Shown piece by piece: positions 1 to 6,768 of a stretch of DNA of 64,000 bases. The notes beneath the pieces were generated by a model that did no database searches, was not told the DNA's origin, and saw nothing but the letters and a program-made list of their open reading frames with translations. A program made the translations under genes and the position numbers. Each line of letters opens with the position of its first letter. The first letter of the stretch is position 1. The DNA is from Paenibacillus sinopodophylli. GTDB taxonomy: Bacteria; Bacillota; Bacilli; Paenibacillales; Paenibacillaceae. The stretch lies in NCBI RefSeq assembly GCF_005930355.1, contig NZ_VDBO01000001.1:1337339-1401338 (forward strand), written 5' to 3'.

Positions 1-20
1 CCTGCACTTCCTGCTGCCAT
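1..20 (-). CDS. Start of a tail gene, probably the tape measure protein (partial)
   Basis: An ATG at 20..18 opens a reading frame that runs off the window after six codons (Met-Ala-Ala-Gly-Ser-Ala). A strong ribosome binding site, GGAGGTG, lies about eight bases upstream, inside the end of the preceding tail chaperone gene. In siphophages the gene after the two tail assembly chaperones is normally the tape measure protein, so that is the expected identity. Nothing in the six codons confirms it; the call rests on position alone. Confidence 0.45.
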
Positions 21-452
21 CTAACCCCCACCTCCAAATAGCCGGGCCATCTCGGCTTCCATCTTCTTCATGCTGTCTAGTAGCTCTTCATGGTCAACTA
101 ATTTCCTCTCAGCGCTTCGCTTGCGCCAGTCGCTATAAATGCGCCGCTGATCTGCACTCCAGCCCTTACGTACTTTGGCATCGTTTTCCGCTCTGATAGC
201 TATTATGCTGCCTAGTGGTGTTTCAGGCATCAGACCGGACAGCAGCGCACAAAACTCGTCCCAAGACATATCTCCATGCTGCCGGATCCGGATGCTGTAC
301 TGTGCCGCTATGCTCGCCTCAATAAGTGGCCAATCATCATACAGGTCATACCAACTATTTGGTTGACTCTGCCCGTTGAAATCGCGCAGCAGCTTCCTCA
401 TAAGAGATTCCGGACTGAGCCGCAAGAATCCCCGTAGACAGTATTTTGACAT
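21..452 (-). CDS. Gp15-like tail assembly chaperone, second frame
   Basis: The frame encodes up to 143 residues. The part after the overlap has the spacing of the Gp15 phage family: a Trp-Asp-Glu-Phe block followed by Leu-Leu-Ser-Gly-Leu, then an Ile-Arg block and a basic C-terminus. It overlaps the preceding gene by 98 bases in another frame. The first ATG (452) has GGAG only one or two bases away, which is too close, and an internal ATG further on has only a weak site. This suggests that it is made mainly as a frameshifted C-terminal extension of the preceding protein, like lambda gpG-gpGT. Such proteins coat the tape measure during tail assembly and are absent from the virion. The frameshift is inferred. 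Confidence 0.65.
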   Translation of the reverse strand: MSKYCLRGFLRLSPESLMRKLLRDFNGQSQPNSWYDLYDDWPLIEASIAAQYSIRIRQHGDMSWDEFCALLSGLMPETPLGSIIAIRAENDAKVRKGWSADQRRIYSDWRKRSAERKLVDHEELLDSMKKMEAEMARLFGGGG

Positions 453-669
453 TCTCCAAACTAAAGCTCATGACTCCGATTTCGTCGAACGCTTCAGCAC
501 CCAACGCACCTTTCAGCGCATCGAGCATTCCCTGTATGCCTTTATCAGCTGCCTCCTGAAAAGCGAGGACTGCCTGAATACCGTTGTCGATCGGGTACTT
601 TTTCTTATCGATTTCAATAGCCGGCTGATCCTTGCTAAACTTGCCCGATAGATTAATAACCTTTGACAT
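355..669 (-). CDS. Tail assembly chaperone, first frame
   Basis: This 104-residue acidic protein lies between the tail tube gene and the Gp15-like frame, the usual place for the short (gpG-like) tail assembly chaperone. Its N-terminus reads as a small beta strand unit and the rest as helices, with no catalytic motif. It ends Ala-Glu-Ser-Thr-Lys-stop. Around the stop the sequence ACC AAA TAG can be re-read one base further on as CCA AAT AGT, entering the downstream frame. A shift in the other direction at the nearby GGGCAGAG run would reach the same frame. The family call is by position and length rather than by a recognised domain. Confidence 0.6.
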   Translation of the reverse strand: MSKVINLSGKFSKDQPAIEIDKKKYPIDNGIQAVLAFQEAADKGIQGMLDALKGALGAEAFDEIGVMSFSLENVKILSTGILAAQSGISYEEAAARFQRAESTK

Positions 670-681
670 CTGTTATCCCCC

Positions 682-1128
682 TTATGGTGCAGCCGGCGTA
701 AATGTTGGCTTGCCGTCGCTCAATAGTTCAAATTCCAATCCATCAATATTCGTGCTGTCGCCACCTGCTGGAGCTGTCAGATTGATTACGCATTCCATAA
801 CCAGCTTCGCGCCGCTCGGCATCGTCCACTCAAATTTCGTTTCGACCTCTTGCCCGGTACCGATCATCAAGCCTGCAATGTAATCATTGCCTGGATCACC
901 ATAATTACGCTTGCCGCTAAAACTGATCGTCATGCCCTTACCTGTTACGGCACGACGCGTCCAACCGCCTTGGTCCATCGGTGACCACTCTTCTGTATTG
1001 CCATCAATGCTAATAGTGAATGTTTCCAAATCCTTGACTGTCATCATCTCAGCCGCTGTTGATGCTCGACCAGCGGTTCCAATTTTAAAAAGGTTATTAT
1101 GAACCGGGAAAACGCCTGTTTCAGCCAT
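682..1128 (-). CDS. Major tail (tube) protein
   Basis: A 148-residue beta-rich protein starting Met-Ala-Glu-Thr-Gly, with the pattern of siphophage tail tube proteins: an early block on strand-forming residues with Ser-Ile-Asp-Gly-Asn, a Trp-Ser-Pro-Met-Asp motif, then Gly-Lys-Gly-Met-Thr-Ile-Ser-Phe-Ser-Gly-Lys, which is typical of the loop and strand region. The tube is built from stacked hexameric rings around the tape measure. It lies directly after the three small connector/minor capsid genes and before the tail chaperones, the normal position. Length fits the family. Confidence 0.8.
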   Translation of the reverse strand: MAETGVFPVHNNLFKIGTAGRASTAAEMMTVKDLETFTISIDGNTEEWSPMDQGGWTRRAVTGKGMTISFSGKRNYGDPGNDYIAGLMIGTGQEVETKFEWTMPSGAKLVMECVINLTAPAGGDSTNIDGLEFELLSDGKPTFTPAAP

Positions 1129-1136
1129 CTAAATCC

Positions 1137-1526
1137 CTACCTCTCGTAATAAATCGTGACCTCGATCACGTACTCGTAAATCCCTTCGTCGTCCGTGCCA
1201 ACGTTCACCGGCTCCGGCGTACGCATATCGAATATGGCACGACGGCCATTAATCTCAGCCATCTGGCCAAACATTGCAGTGAAGACCTCATTGGCCTTAA
1301 TCTCTGCAACGTCAGGATTCTTACCCCAGTGCACAAGAATAGATACACCCTTAATCGCATAACTCGTTTGCTCCAAACCACCAAGCGCGATAACTTGCTT
1401 ACCACCGCCGTTAAGGTTGTACACGCCGATGCATTGCGGCTTTTTACCGTCCAGCTTGCCGATGTACCAGCTTGGGCAATCGACCTGCGTCTTAAGCCAG
1501 TCCTTAACCTGTGCAAGTGTCATCAT
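1137..1526 (-). CDS. Minor capsid / tail terminator protein (Minor_capsid_3 type)
   Basis: About 129 residues from the chosen start. The ATG at 1526 overlaps the stop of the preceding gene (ATGA) and has GGGGG nine bases upstream, so it is preferred to an upstream start at 1556, which would sit inside the previous gene. The protein has an N-terminal helix (Leu-Ala-Gln-Val-Lys-Asp-Trp-Leu) and a C-terminal strand ending in Ile-Tyr-Tyr-Glu-Arg, as in the minor capsid protein 3 family that caps the tail tube or joins it to the head. It forms a set with the next two upstream genes (types 2 and 1). Confidence 0.7.
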   Translation of the reverse strand: MMTLAQVKDWLKTQVDCPSWYIGKLDGKKPQCIGVYNLNGGGKQVIALGGLEQTSYAIKGVSILVHWGKNPDVAEIKANEVFTAMFGQMAEINGRRAIFDMRTPEPVNVGTDDEGIYEYVIEVTIYYER

Positions 1527-1921
1527 CGTATCAAGCCCCCTGCAAATCGCTTCCAAAGGTCCCTAAATACCTTCTTAACGACATTGTCCTTCTTACCGTT
1601 CGCCCACTCTTCGAGCCATAGGCCCTGTGCGTTACGATTCTTGTCTCGCCTAAAGTTATATTCCGGATGAAAATAGAGCCGGCGAGCATACGGCGTATCG
1701 TAGATCAGCGTCACCTTGCCCTTTTTAGACTGTGAATCATCGATGATGGCACTACGCTCCAACTCGCCTGTTTGCTTCGGCACTACCTCAGCCGTCATGA
1801 TGTCACCTAGGATGCTGTCCTTTGACGCGTCTAAGGTTTGTTCCAGCGCTTTTTCCGCTGCCTGAATTACCCTCATGACGGATTGTGGGTACATACGTCC
1901 TCTTGCCCTGACTTTTCCCAT
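1523..1921 (-). CDS. Minor capsid protein, HK97 gp10-like (Minor_capsid_2 type)
   Basis: A basic protein of 132 residues. The central motif Pro-Lys-Gln-Thr-Gly-Glu-Leu-Glu-Arg-Ser and the later Tyr-Asp-Thr-Pro-Tyr-Ala-Arg-Arg-Leu-Tyr-Phe are the signature of the gp10-like and minor capsid 2 families, which take part in head-tail joining. A helical N-terminus precedes them, and the C-terminus has a Trp-Leu-Glu-Glu-Trp-Ala helix. It shares one base with the gene before and four with the gene after, so it is translationally coupled within the connector module. Confidence 0.75.
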   Translation of the reverse strand: MGKVRARGRMYPQSVMRVIQAAEKALEQTLDASKDSILGDIMTAEVVPKQTGELERSAIIDDSQSKKGKVTLIYDTPYARRLYFHPEYNFRRDKNRNAQGLWLEEWANGKKDNVVKKVFRDLWKRFAGGLIR

Positions 1922-2247
1922 CAGCTCAGCTCCAGCTCGGTGGAGAAAATGCTGCCGTCAGGATTATGTGGGCGAGCTGAACGAAATATGGAACGCTGTG
2001 CCCCTCCAACAACGACATAGCCCTCAATCAGCTTGTCAGGGTTAATGTCACCCTGAATGATTACTTTGCCTGAGAGCGTCACTAGGCGACGTTCCTTATC
2101 CAGCGTCTGACGCATCTTCTCGTCGTAACAACAAAGCCCATCGAAGATTAACTCCTCGACAGGCCCTTGGTCCTCGCTTAATTCGGTATGATAGACTTTG
2201 ATCGGTGTTACCAGAATCCATGTCGGGAACGGAAGCTTTCCACGCAT
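1921..2247 (-). CDS. Minor capsid / head completion protein (Minor_capsid_1 type)
   Basis: About 108 residues. The start at 2247 is chosen because its ATG overlaps the previous stop (TGATG) with a GGGGG run eight bases upstream; an ATG at 2253 is too near that site. The sequence contains Tyr-His-Thr-Glu-Leu-Ser-Glu and the strand block Leu-Ser-Gly-Lys-Val-Ile-Ile-Gln-Gly-Asp-Ile, as in the minor capsid protein 1 group of Gram-positive siphophages. Those small proteins close the head-tail interface. The assignment leans on the conserved order 1-2-3 that continues into the next two genes. Confidence 0.65.
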   Translation of the reverse strand: MRGKLPFPTWILVTPIKVYHTELSEDQGPVEELIFDGLCCYDEKMRQTLDKERRLVTLSGKVIIQGDINPDKLIEGYVVVGGAQRSIFRSARPHNPDGSIFSTELELS

Positions 2248-2612
2248 CAGCATAGCCCCCTATTCGTCAGCCCTGTAGCTCGCAGCAGGCTTGTGACAGC
2301 CTCTGTTGTTTGTACACCACCAGCGCCCTCAACAGTCTTAAACGACAAAGATACGCTGCCGGCAGAGTAGCCAGCAAGTGGCATCGTCAGATAATCACCG
2401 TACTGATAACTAAAGCCAGCCTGCTGGCACACAGCCTTGATTACATTTGTCCGCTGAAATGCAGACAGCCCGACCATTCCGCGTCCAACGATGCGGTTAT
2501 AGGTCAGGCTGTCTATTTGATCAGATGCTAGCTGCAGCTCACGCTCGAGCTCCTCTGCTGGTATCTGTCCATTACCATATTGCGCGTAATCATCTGCTGT
2601 TGCGTAGGCCAT
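2247..2612 (-). CDS. Head-tail connector protein
   Basis: A 121-residue protein with an alpha-helical N-terminal half (Glu-Leu-Glu-Arg-Glu-Leu-Gln-Leu-Ala-Ser-Asp-Gln-Ile-Asp) and a Gly/Ser-rich later part containing Tyr-Ser-Ala-Gly-Ser-Val-Ser-Leu-Ser-Phe. This is the layout of gp6/gp15-type adaptor proteins that bind the portal ring. It sits where the first connector is expected, after the capsid genes. No active site is expected in this family. Confidence 0.65.
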   Translation of the reverse strand: MAYATADDYAQYGNGQIPAEELERELQLASDQIDSLTYNRIVGRGMVGLSAFQRTNVIKAVCQQAGFSYQYGDYLTMPLAGYSAGSVSLSFKTVEGAGGVQTTEAVTSLLRATGLTNRGLC

Positions 2613-2620
2613 ACGATCAC

Positions 2621-2917
2621 CTACTTCTGCTCAGCAACAGCTATTTCTGCTGTGAGTGTATCGGAGTCCTTATCGGCTACACCTTCAATGCCGAGCTCAG
2701 TAGCTTTCTTACGGAGCGCCTTAAGCTGCTTCTCGACTTCTTTCTTAGCAGCTTCAGCAGCCTTGTCCACTTCTGCTTCGTCGTCTTCAATTGTATATCC
2801 TTGATTCTCAAACCATTCAATTAAATGAGGATCGTTCGTCAGACCAATTCCATTAATGAAATTAACACTGGCGGATAACCCATTGTATTGAACATTTGGC
2901 GCTATAATTTTAGCCAT
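2621..2917 (-). CDS. Small phage protein with a HeH/LEM-like C-terminus
   Basis: A 98-residue protein. The first half carries a Phe-Ile-Asn-Gly-Ile-Gly...Trp-Phe-Glu-Asn-Gln-Gly-Tyr pattern common to small proteins found after the major capsid gene in Gram-positive phages. The second half is a charged helix followed by Leu-Arg-Lys-Lys-Ala-Thr-Glu-Leu-Gly-Ile, which resembles a helix-extended-helix (HeH/LEM) fold. Its function is not known. It is co-transcribed with the major capsid gene just upstream. Confidence 0.6.
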   Translation of the reverse strand: MAKIIAPNVQYNGLSASVNFINGIGLTNDPHLIEWFENQGYTIEDDEAEVDKAAEAAKKEVEKQLKALRKKATELGIEGVADKDSDTLTAEIAVAEQK

Positions 2918-2930
2918 GAACGTTTCCCCC

Positions 2931-3893
2931 TTAAGAAACCTTAATTTTGCGCATTACACCAGCTGCCTTTGTAGCTTTCAAAGCGACAGCTGCAACCATC
3001 TCCACCTCACCTGTTTTAACAGCACCAGAAGTGGTGTAATCAGGCATCCATGTTTTCACTGGAGGATGACCAGCCATAGATACACCGTGAAAACCGTCCA
3101 TGCCAAGTCGAGCAACATACAACGATGTCAATCCGGCATTGGCTCCAGATCCGACAGGGACAACAGGAGTATTCGTTCCAGCTTTAGCGCCAAGATCAAC
3201 AAGCGGAACACCATTATACGACTCTACCTGTCCGCCGAAATCATCTCTTGTAATCGTATAAGCTCCACTTCGACGCGCACATGCTCTGATTTTTGCAATT
3301 AGCTTAAGATTCCCCATGATTGCTGAAGGCGTTCCGTCAATAGCCATTAGGAATTCATCCAGCTCATCTAGAAATACTTTGTAATTCGTATCAACAGCAG
3401 CAGAAGTGGAAAGGTCAATTGCAGTTGCTGGAACATACTCTGTGCTGGAGCCAGTAAGCGCCTTTTCTAAGCCATCAAACGAAAGTGCATCAACTGCACT
3501 GTCTCCATTAATGACGGTATCATTAAATAGTGCCTGCGCTGCCTTTACCTTTTGTTCAAGCTGCAGTTGTACTTCTGAAACGATTCCGCCCATACCCGCA
3601 ATAATACGGTCAATTTGGAATGTTCCGCCGAATACTTTCAAATCCACGTTATACCTCTGCTTTATCACTTCCTGTGGCGTGTACTCTGCATTTACCGCCC
3701 GGAAAGCAGCTGTTGGCTGAGTGATCAAGCGAGTGTAACCATAAGTAAGTGTTGCGCCACCGCCTGTAGGAGATACCGCGTCATCAAAGGTAAGGTTCTG
3801 TAGCAGAAAGTTGTTTTTTTGAAACTCATCAATGACTCCCAAAGTGAGAGCATCTTGCACGTTTTTCTTTGCTTCTGTCAATGTTACTGGCAT
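2931..3893 (-). CDS. Major capsid protein
   Basis: A 320-residue protein immediately after the scaffold gene, in the normal position for the shell subunit. Length and composition fit HK97-fold coat proteins: a helical N-terminus, a long central helix (Gln-Leu-Gln-Leu-Glu-Gln-Lys-Val-Lys-Ala-Ala-Gln), then an alternating strand/loop region with Asn-Gly-Val-Pro-Leu-Val-Asp-Leu-Gly-Ala, a motif widespread in this fold. There is no cleavable pro-domain like that of HK97 itself, consistent with a separate scaffold gene. Confidence 0.8.
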   Translation of the reverse strand: MPVTLTEAKKNVQDALTLGVIDEFQKNNFLLQNLTFDDAVSPTGGGATLTYGYTRLITQPTAAFRAVNAEYTPQEVIKQRYNVDLKVFGGTFQIDRIIAGMGGIVSEVQLQLEQKVKAAQALFNDTVINGDSAVDALSFDGLEKALTGSSTEYVPATAIDLSTSAAVDTNYKVFLDELDEFLMAIDGTPSAIMGNLKLIAKIRACARRSGAYTITRDDFGGQVESYNGVPLVDLGAKAGTNTPVVPVGSGANAGLTSLYVARLGMDGFHGVSMAGHPPVKTWMPDYTTSGAVKTGEVEMVAAVALKATKAAGVMRKIKVS

Positions 3894-3911
3894 TTATATC
3901 AGCTCCTATTA

Positions 3912-4490
3912 TTATTTTGCTTGAAAATGTGCCGTTAGGGCATCTTTAAGGGACGTTGTTGTAGCAGGAGGCGTTGGATTACCGCCGCCACCGACTTGAA
4001 AGCCTGGCTTTTGCTGTTGCTGTTGGTTCGGATCTTCAGTCTTAAACAGAAACGCCTTAGACTCTTGAAGCCCTTTGAGCTGCTCATCCAACCCGACGAC
4101 CTTGTCACCATCAATGACCAGCTTGGAGCGGTCAAATAGTCCAGTAGCAAGCGCCTCGTCGTGCACCTTACCCGTCAAAGCGGATTTAATCGCATTGGTC
4201 AGCGTCAGTTCCTTCAGATCAGATTCATACTGCTCTTTAGCTGCTGTGTTCTCGCCTTGTAGCTTCGTGATCTGAGCCTTCAGCTCCTCGCTGGCTCCCG
4301 CCGTCTTGCTCAGCTCATCCAGTTGCTTGTCGCGCTCTTTCAGCGTATCCTCTGCTGTCTTCTTGGATGTATTCACTTCATCAAAACGCGCTTTAGGTAC
4401 AAACCCCTTCAATTCGTCTCCTGAAGCGGCAGCAGCCTTCTCGGCCAAGTCCTCGGTCAATCCCAATGCTATAAACTGTTCCTTATTCAT
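3912..4490 (-). CDS. Scaffolding protein (phage minor structural GP20 family)
   Basis: A 192-residue, highly charged coiled-coil protein (heptads over roughly residues 40-90) with the GP20-family opening Met-Asn-Lys-Glu-Gln-Phe and a low-complexity Gln/Gly/Pro/Thr tail near the C-terminus. GP20 proteins act as internal scaffold during head assembly. The ATG at 4490 is preferred because GGAGGA lies eight bases upstream; an ATG at 4505 has no such site. It precedes the major capsid gene by about 20 bases. Confidence 0.8.
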   Translation of the reverse strand: MNKEQFIALGLTEDLAEKAAAASGDELKGFVPKARFDEVNTSKKTAEDTLKERDKQLDELSKTAGASEELKAQITKLQGENTAAKEQYESDLKELTLTNAIKSALTGKVHDEALATGLFDRSKLVIDGDKVVGLDEQLKGLQESKAFLFKTEDPNQQQQQKPGFQVGGGGNPTPPATTTSLKDALTAHFQAK

Positions 4491-4582
4491 GTGTTCGTCC
4501 TCCATTCATCTTCGCTTGTTAACCCGGTCGCGTCCGGTGATGAGCTGTTCTTTAACGTCTACAGTAACCAAAAGACGGCAAC

Positions 4583-4614
4583 AAAAAAGCACCCTCGCCT
4601 ATGCGTGAGTGCTT
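4583..4614 (-). terminator. Rho-independent terminator after the small gene at 4615
   Basis: On the minus strand the sequence AAGCACTC, a ten-base loop region and GAGGGTGCTT can pair with a small bulge, followed by six Ts. It lies directly after the stop of the 50-residue gene and before the scaffold gene, so the late transcript may be partly divided here. Confidence 0.6.
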
Positions 4615-4767
4615 CTACTTTTTCTCTTCTTCAGCCAGTTCATGTGGCTGTGTTATGGCAGCAATATATTTCTCCAAGAAGTCTGGGTCATCAGGATTAA
4701 GATTATCCAAATAACCATCATCAATGCCCCCAACTAGGCGCTCTTGCTGCTTTGAAGTCTTCGTCAT
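4615..4767 (-). CDS. Small acidic protein of unknown function (50 aa)
   Basis: A frame of 50 codons from an ATG at 4767 with GAGGTGG five or six bases upstream, ending in a run of Glu and Lys (Ala-Glu-Glu-Glu-Lys-Lys-stop). The middle reads Asp-Asp-Gly-Tyr-Leu-Asp-Asn-Leu-Asn-Pro-Asp-Asp-Pro-Asp-Phe-Leu-Glu. I do not recognise it. It follows the immunity gene of the MuF toxin by 40 bases and is followed by a terminator, so it could belong to the same cargo cassette, but the sequence gives no function. Confidence 0.6.
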   Translation of the reverse strand: MTKTSKQQERLVGGIDDGYLDNLNPDDPDFLEKYIAAITQPHELAEEEKK

Positions 4768-4807
4768 ACTTCCACCTCAATTCATTTACAATGTCCTGTA
4801 ACAGTGC

Positions 4808-5122
4808 CTAATCTAAGATGGCGTCTATTGCCCACTGTATGCCTTTTTCTATGTCGATTTGAGGATACTTCTGCTGAAGCTCGCGCAAGAAATCAATGAA
4901 CTCCTGACTCTGCAGGTTGTAGGAAACGTCCTCGAAGTAGCCACCCATTAACCAAATCTCATGAGTTGTGCAGTTCAGCAGCAAGTCTTTCGTTGTTCCA
5001 ATGTCCTTACTCAGAACATCTACAATCGGTTCCCAGTACTCATCCAACGGCGGGGAAGCTCCATCTTGTGTCATCATTTCAATTATTTCTAGATTTTTTG
5101 TAATCAGTTCATTACCACTCAA
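4808..5122 (-). CDS. Probable immunity protein for the MuF-EndoU toxin
   Basis: A 104-residue acidic protein. The motif line Glu-Tyr-Trp-Glu-Pro-Ile-Val-Asp-Val-Leu-Ser, then Tyr-Phe-Glu-Asp-Val-Ser and Phe-Ile-Asp-Phe-Leu...Lys-Tyr-Pro-Gln-Ile-Asp-Ile, resembles CdiI-type immunity proteins that neutralise EndoU nuclease toxins; that family match is from memory. The start is a TTG that overlaps the toxin stop codon (TTGA), with a perfect AGGAGG nine bases upstream, so the two are translationally coupled. Position directly behind a toxin C-terminus is the usual place for immunity genes. Low pI and small size also fit. Confidence 0.65.
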   Translation of the reverse strand: MSGNELITKNLEIIEMMTQDGASPPLDEYWEPIVDVLSKDIGTTKDLLLNCTTHEIWLMGGYFEDVSYNLQSQEFIDFLRELQQKYPQIDIEKGIQWAIDAILD

Positions 5123-6768
5123 TCTGCTTCGCCTCCTAACCGCTGTGTTTCGTCTGGAAATATAGTTGTTACCTCACCCTTTTTCGCATCGTAGCAGACG
5201 CCGACCGTTACGCCTTTATACTCAGCGTACTTGAATACAGCAACTAGCTCACCATTTGCGCGTTTAGGCGTCATTTGAAATTTAGATGAATCAGTCAGAT
5301 TGGCCACATACACAGCAGCATCATCGATATCCTTTGCGCTCCAGTCCTTAGGAAACCAAGCTTGCTTCGTACCGGTCTGCTTAATTGGCTGCTTGTGATC
5401 AGGCACGTTACCGATACGTACACCATTCGTATACTCTTTAACGATATTATACGGGATGCCATGCTGTTCCAACAACTGGATATTTTCTTCACCATGACCG
5501 CCTTTAGCGAACTTACCAACGGCCTGCTTCTTAGGATTCTTCGGATTCGTAAATTCCCCTTTAGACGCATGGGACAGGTGTTCGGGCTGAATTGTTATTC
5601 TCTTATTGCCGTTATTCAGCCCGTTATCTGGCTTTTTATCAATCGGTAGCTTGTTCTGCTCCCTACTACTATCACGCCGCAGATAATCATGTTCAGCTAA
5701 ATGACCACGAAGCTTCTTCTGCCACTCCTTCACCTTAGCCCTAGCCGTTGCCTGATTCTCAGGATCGACGCTGCCAGCCTCGCGCCGTTTGTACTTCCGG
5801 ATTTGACGCTCCATATACCGCTGCTTCTGCTCGGCCTTGTAGTTGCCTAGCGCGACTTCATCATCCACTGGCTCAGGCAACCGGCTCACCCCAGGGAAGA
5901 ACGTCGCCATGTTGTGCCGGCAGTTGGGATGAAATAAGCCTGCAGCAATCGCCTTACTAAGCAACGGGTACTTTCCGTCTTTCTCGCTGCCCTTACTGTA
6001 CACATCATCAATGTATACCTTACCTTGCCACGGCAGGCAAAGCGGTGAGCAATTATTATGAGCTGATATAACGACAGTACGCACGCCTATTTCGTCTCGC
6101 CTAGCCCCTTCACCGGCAAACACCGCACGTTGGGAAGCAGCACGCAGCGCCATCTCAGCATAACTGGCGATATTGACGCGGCGGCCATTTGAGTAGGTAA
6201 TACTATCTATTCCTTTGTCGAGAAAGTCCTTTGTCGCCATATCAATTGCCTTGCCTAATGTCGCTGCACCGCTGTTCATGTAAACTTGAGCTTGGAAGAT
6301 CGTCTGCCTATATACATCATCCATCTTCCGCAGAATAGCATGCTGTGTAGCTCTGAGCTCACCTTGTGAGGCTTTTACCAACGACCCTACACGGCGCTCA
6401 TTGATCTTAAAAAAGTTGCTATCATCATCCATGCGCGGTATAGGACGTGTAATATCGTTGCGCCTACCGAATCCGAATCGATTCCACAGCCGCCCAGCGA
6501 AATCCCCTACCTTGCGGGCACCTCGCATAAAAGAACCGCGAATACTCCGATCAATAGCCTCGTAAGCTACCGGCATGTGCTCCTCTAAGATACCGCCGTT
6601 ACGCTTCTGGTAAGCTTTGAGCGCTGATAATTTGCGGGCCTGCCATTGAGTCCACTTGAAGCCGTGTTTATCTTGTTCCGCTTCATGTCTGGGAAAATTA
6701 CGCTTCATGCTCTTAATCAGATCAAGCTCCATTTCAGCCATTATCTGACGCATGTTGTATTTACTCAT
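5119..6768 (-). CDS. MuF-type minor head protein with a C-terminal EndoU-like toxin domain
   Basis: 549 residues in two parts. Residues 1 to about 350 are a phage minor capsid protein of the MuF/SPP1 gp7 class: a basic helical N-terminus, then the Cys/His core His-Asn-Asn-Cys-Ser-Pro-Leu-Cys and, later, Phe-His-Pro-Asn-Cys-Arg-His. Residues about 389-549 are extra. They carry Gly-Gly-His (His425), Val-Pro-Asp-His-Lys (His458) and Trp-Phe-Pro-Lys-Asp-Trp-Ser, the pattern of bacterial EndoU-type RNases, where two His and a Lys act in catalysis. MuF proteins enter the head with the DNA, and phage MuF proteins fused to toxin domains are a described class of polymorphic toxin. The start overlaps the portal stop (ATGA). 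EndoU versus a related BECR-fold nuclease is not settled by eye. Confidence 0.8.
   Translation of the reverse strand: MSKYNMRQIMAEMELDLIKSMKRNFPRHEAEQDKHGFKWTQWQARKLSALKAYQKRNGGILEEHMPVAYEAIDRSIRGSFMRGARKVGDFAGRLWNRFGFGRRNDITRPIPRMDDDSNFFKINERRVGSLVKASQGELRATQHAILRKMDDVYRQTIFQAQVYMNSGAATLGKAIDMATKDFLDKGIDSITYSNGRRVNIASYAEMALRAASQRAVFAGEGARRDEIGVRTVVISAHNNCSPLCLPWQGKVYIDDVYSKGSEKDGKYPLLSKAIAAGLFHPNCRHNMATFFPGVSRLPEPVDDEVALGNYKAEQKQRYMERQIRKYKRREAGSVDPENQATARAKVKEWQKKLRGHLAEHDYLRRDSSREQNKLPIDKKPDNGLNNGNKRITIQPEHLSHASKGEFTNPKNPKKQAVGKFAKGGHGEENIQLLEQHGIPYNIVKEYTNGVRIGNVPDHKQPIKQTGTKQAWFPKDWSAKDIDDAAVYVANLTDSSKFQMTPKRANGELVAVFKYAEYKGVTVGVCYDAKKGEVTTIFPDETQRLGGEAD

Noticed and set aside
2447..2824. 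Long plus-strand frames opposite the connector and HeH/LEM genes
   Set aside because: They run against well-supported capsid and tail genes and lack ribosome binding sites.
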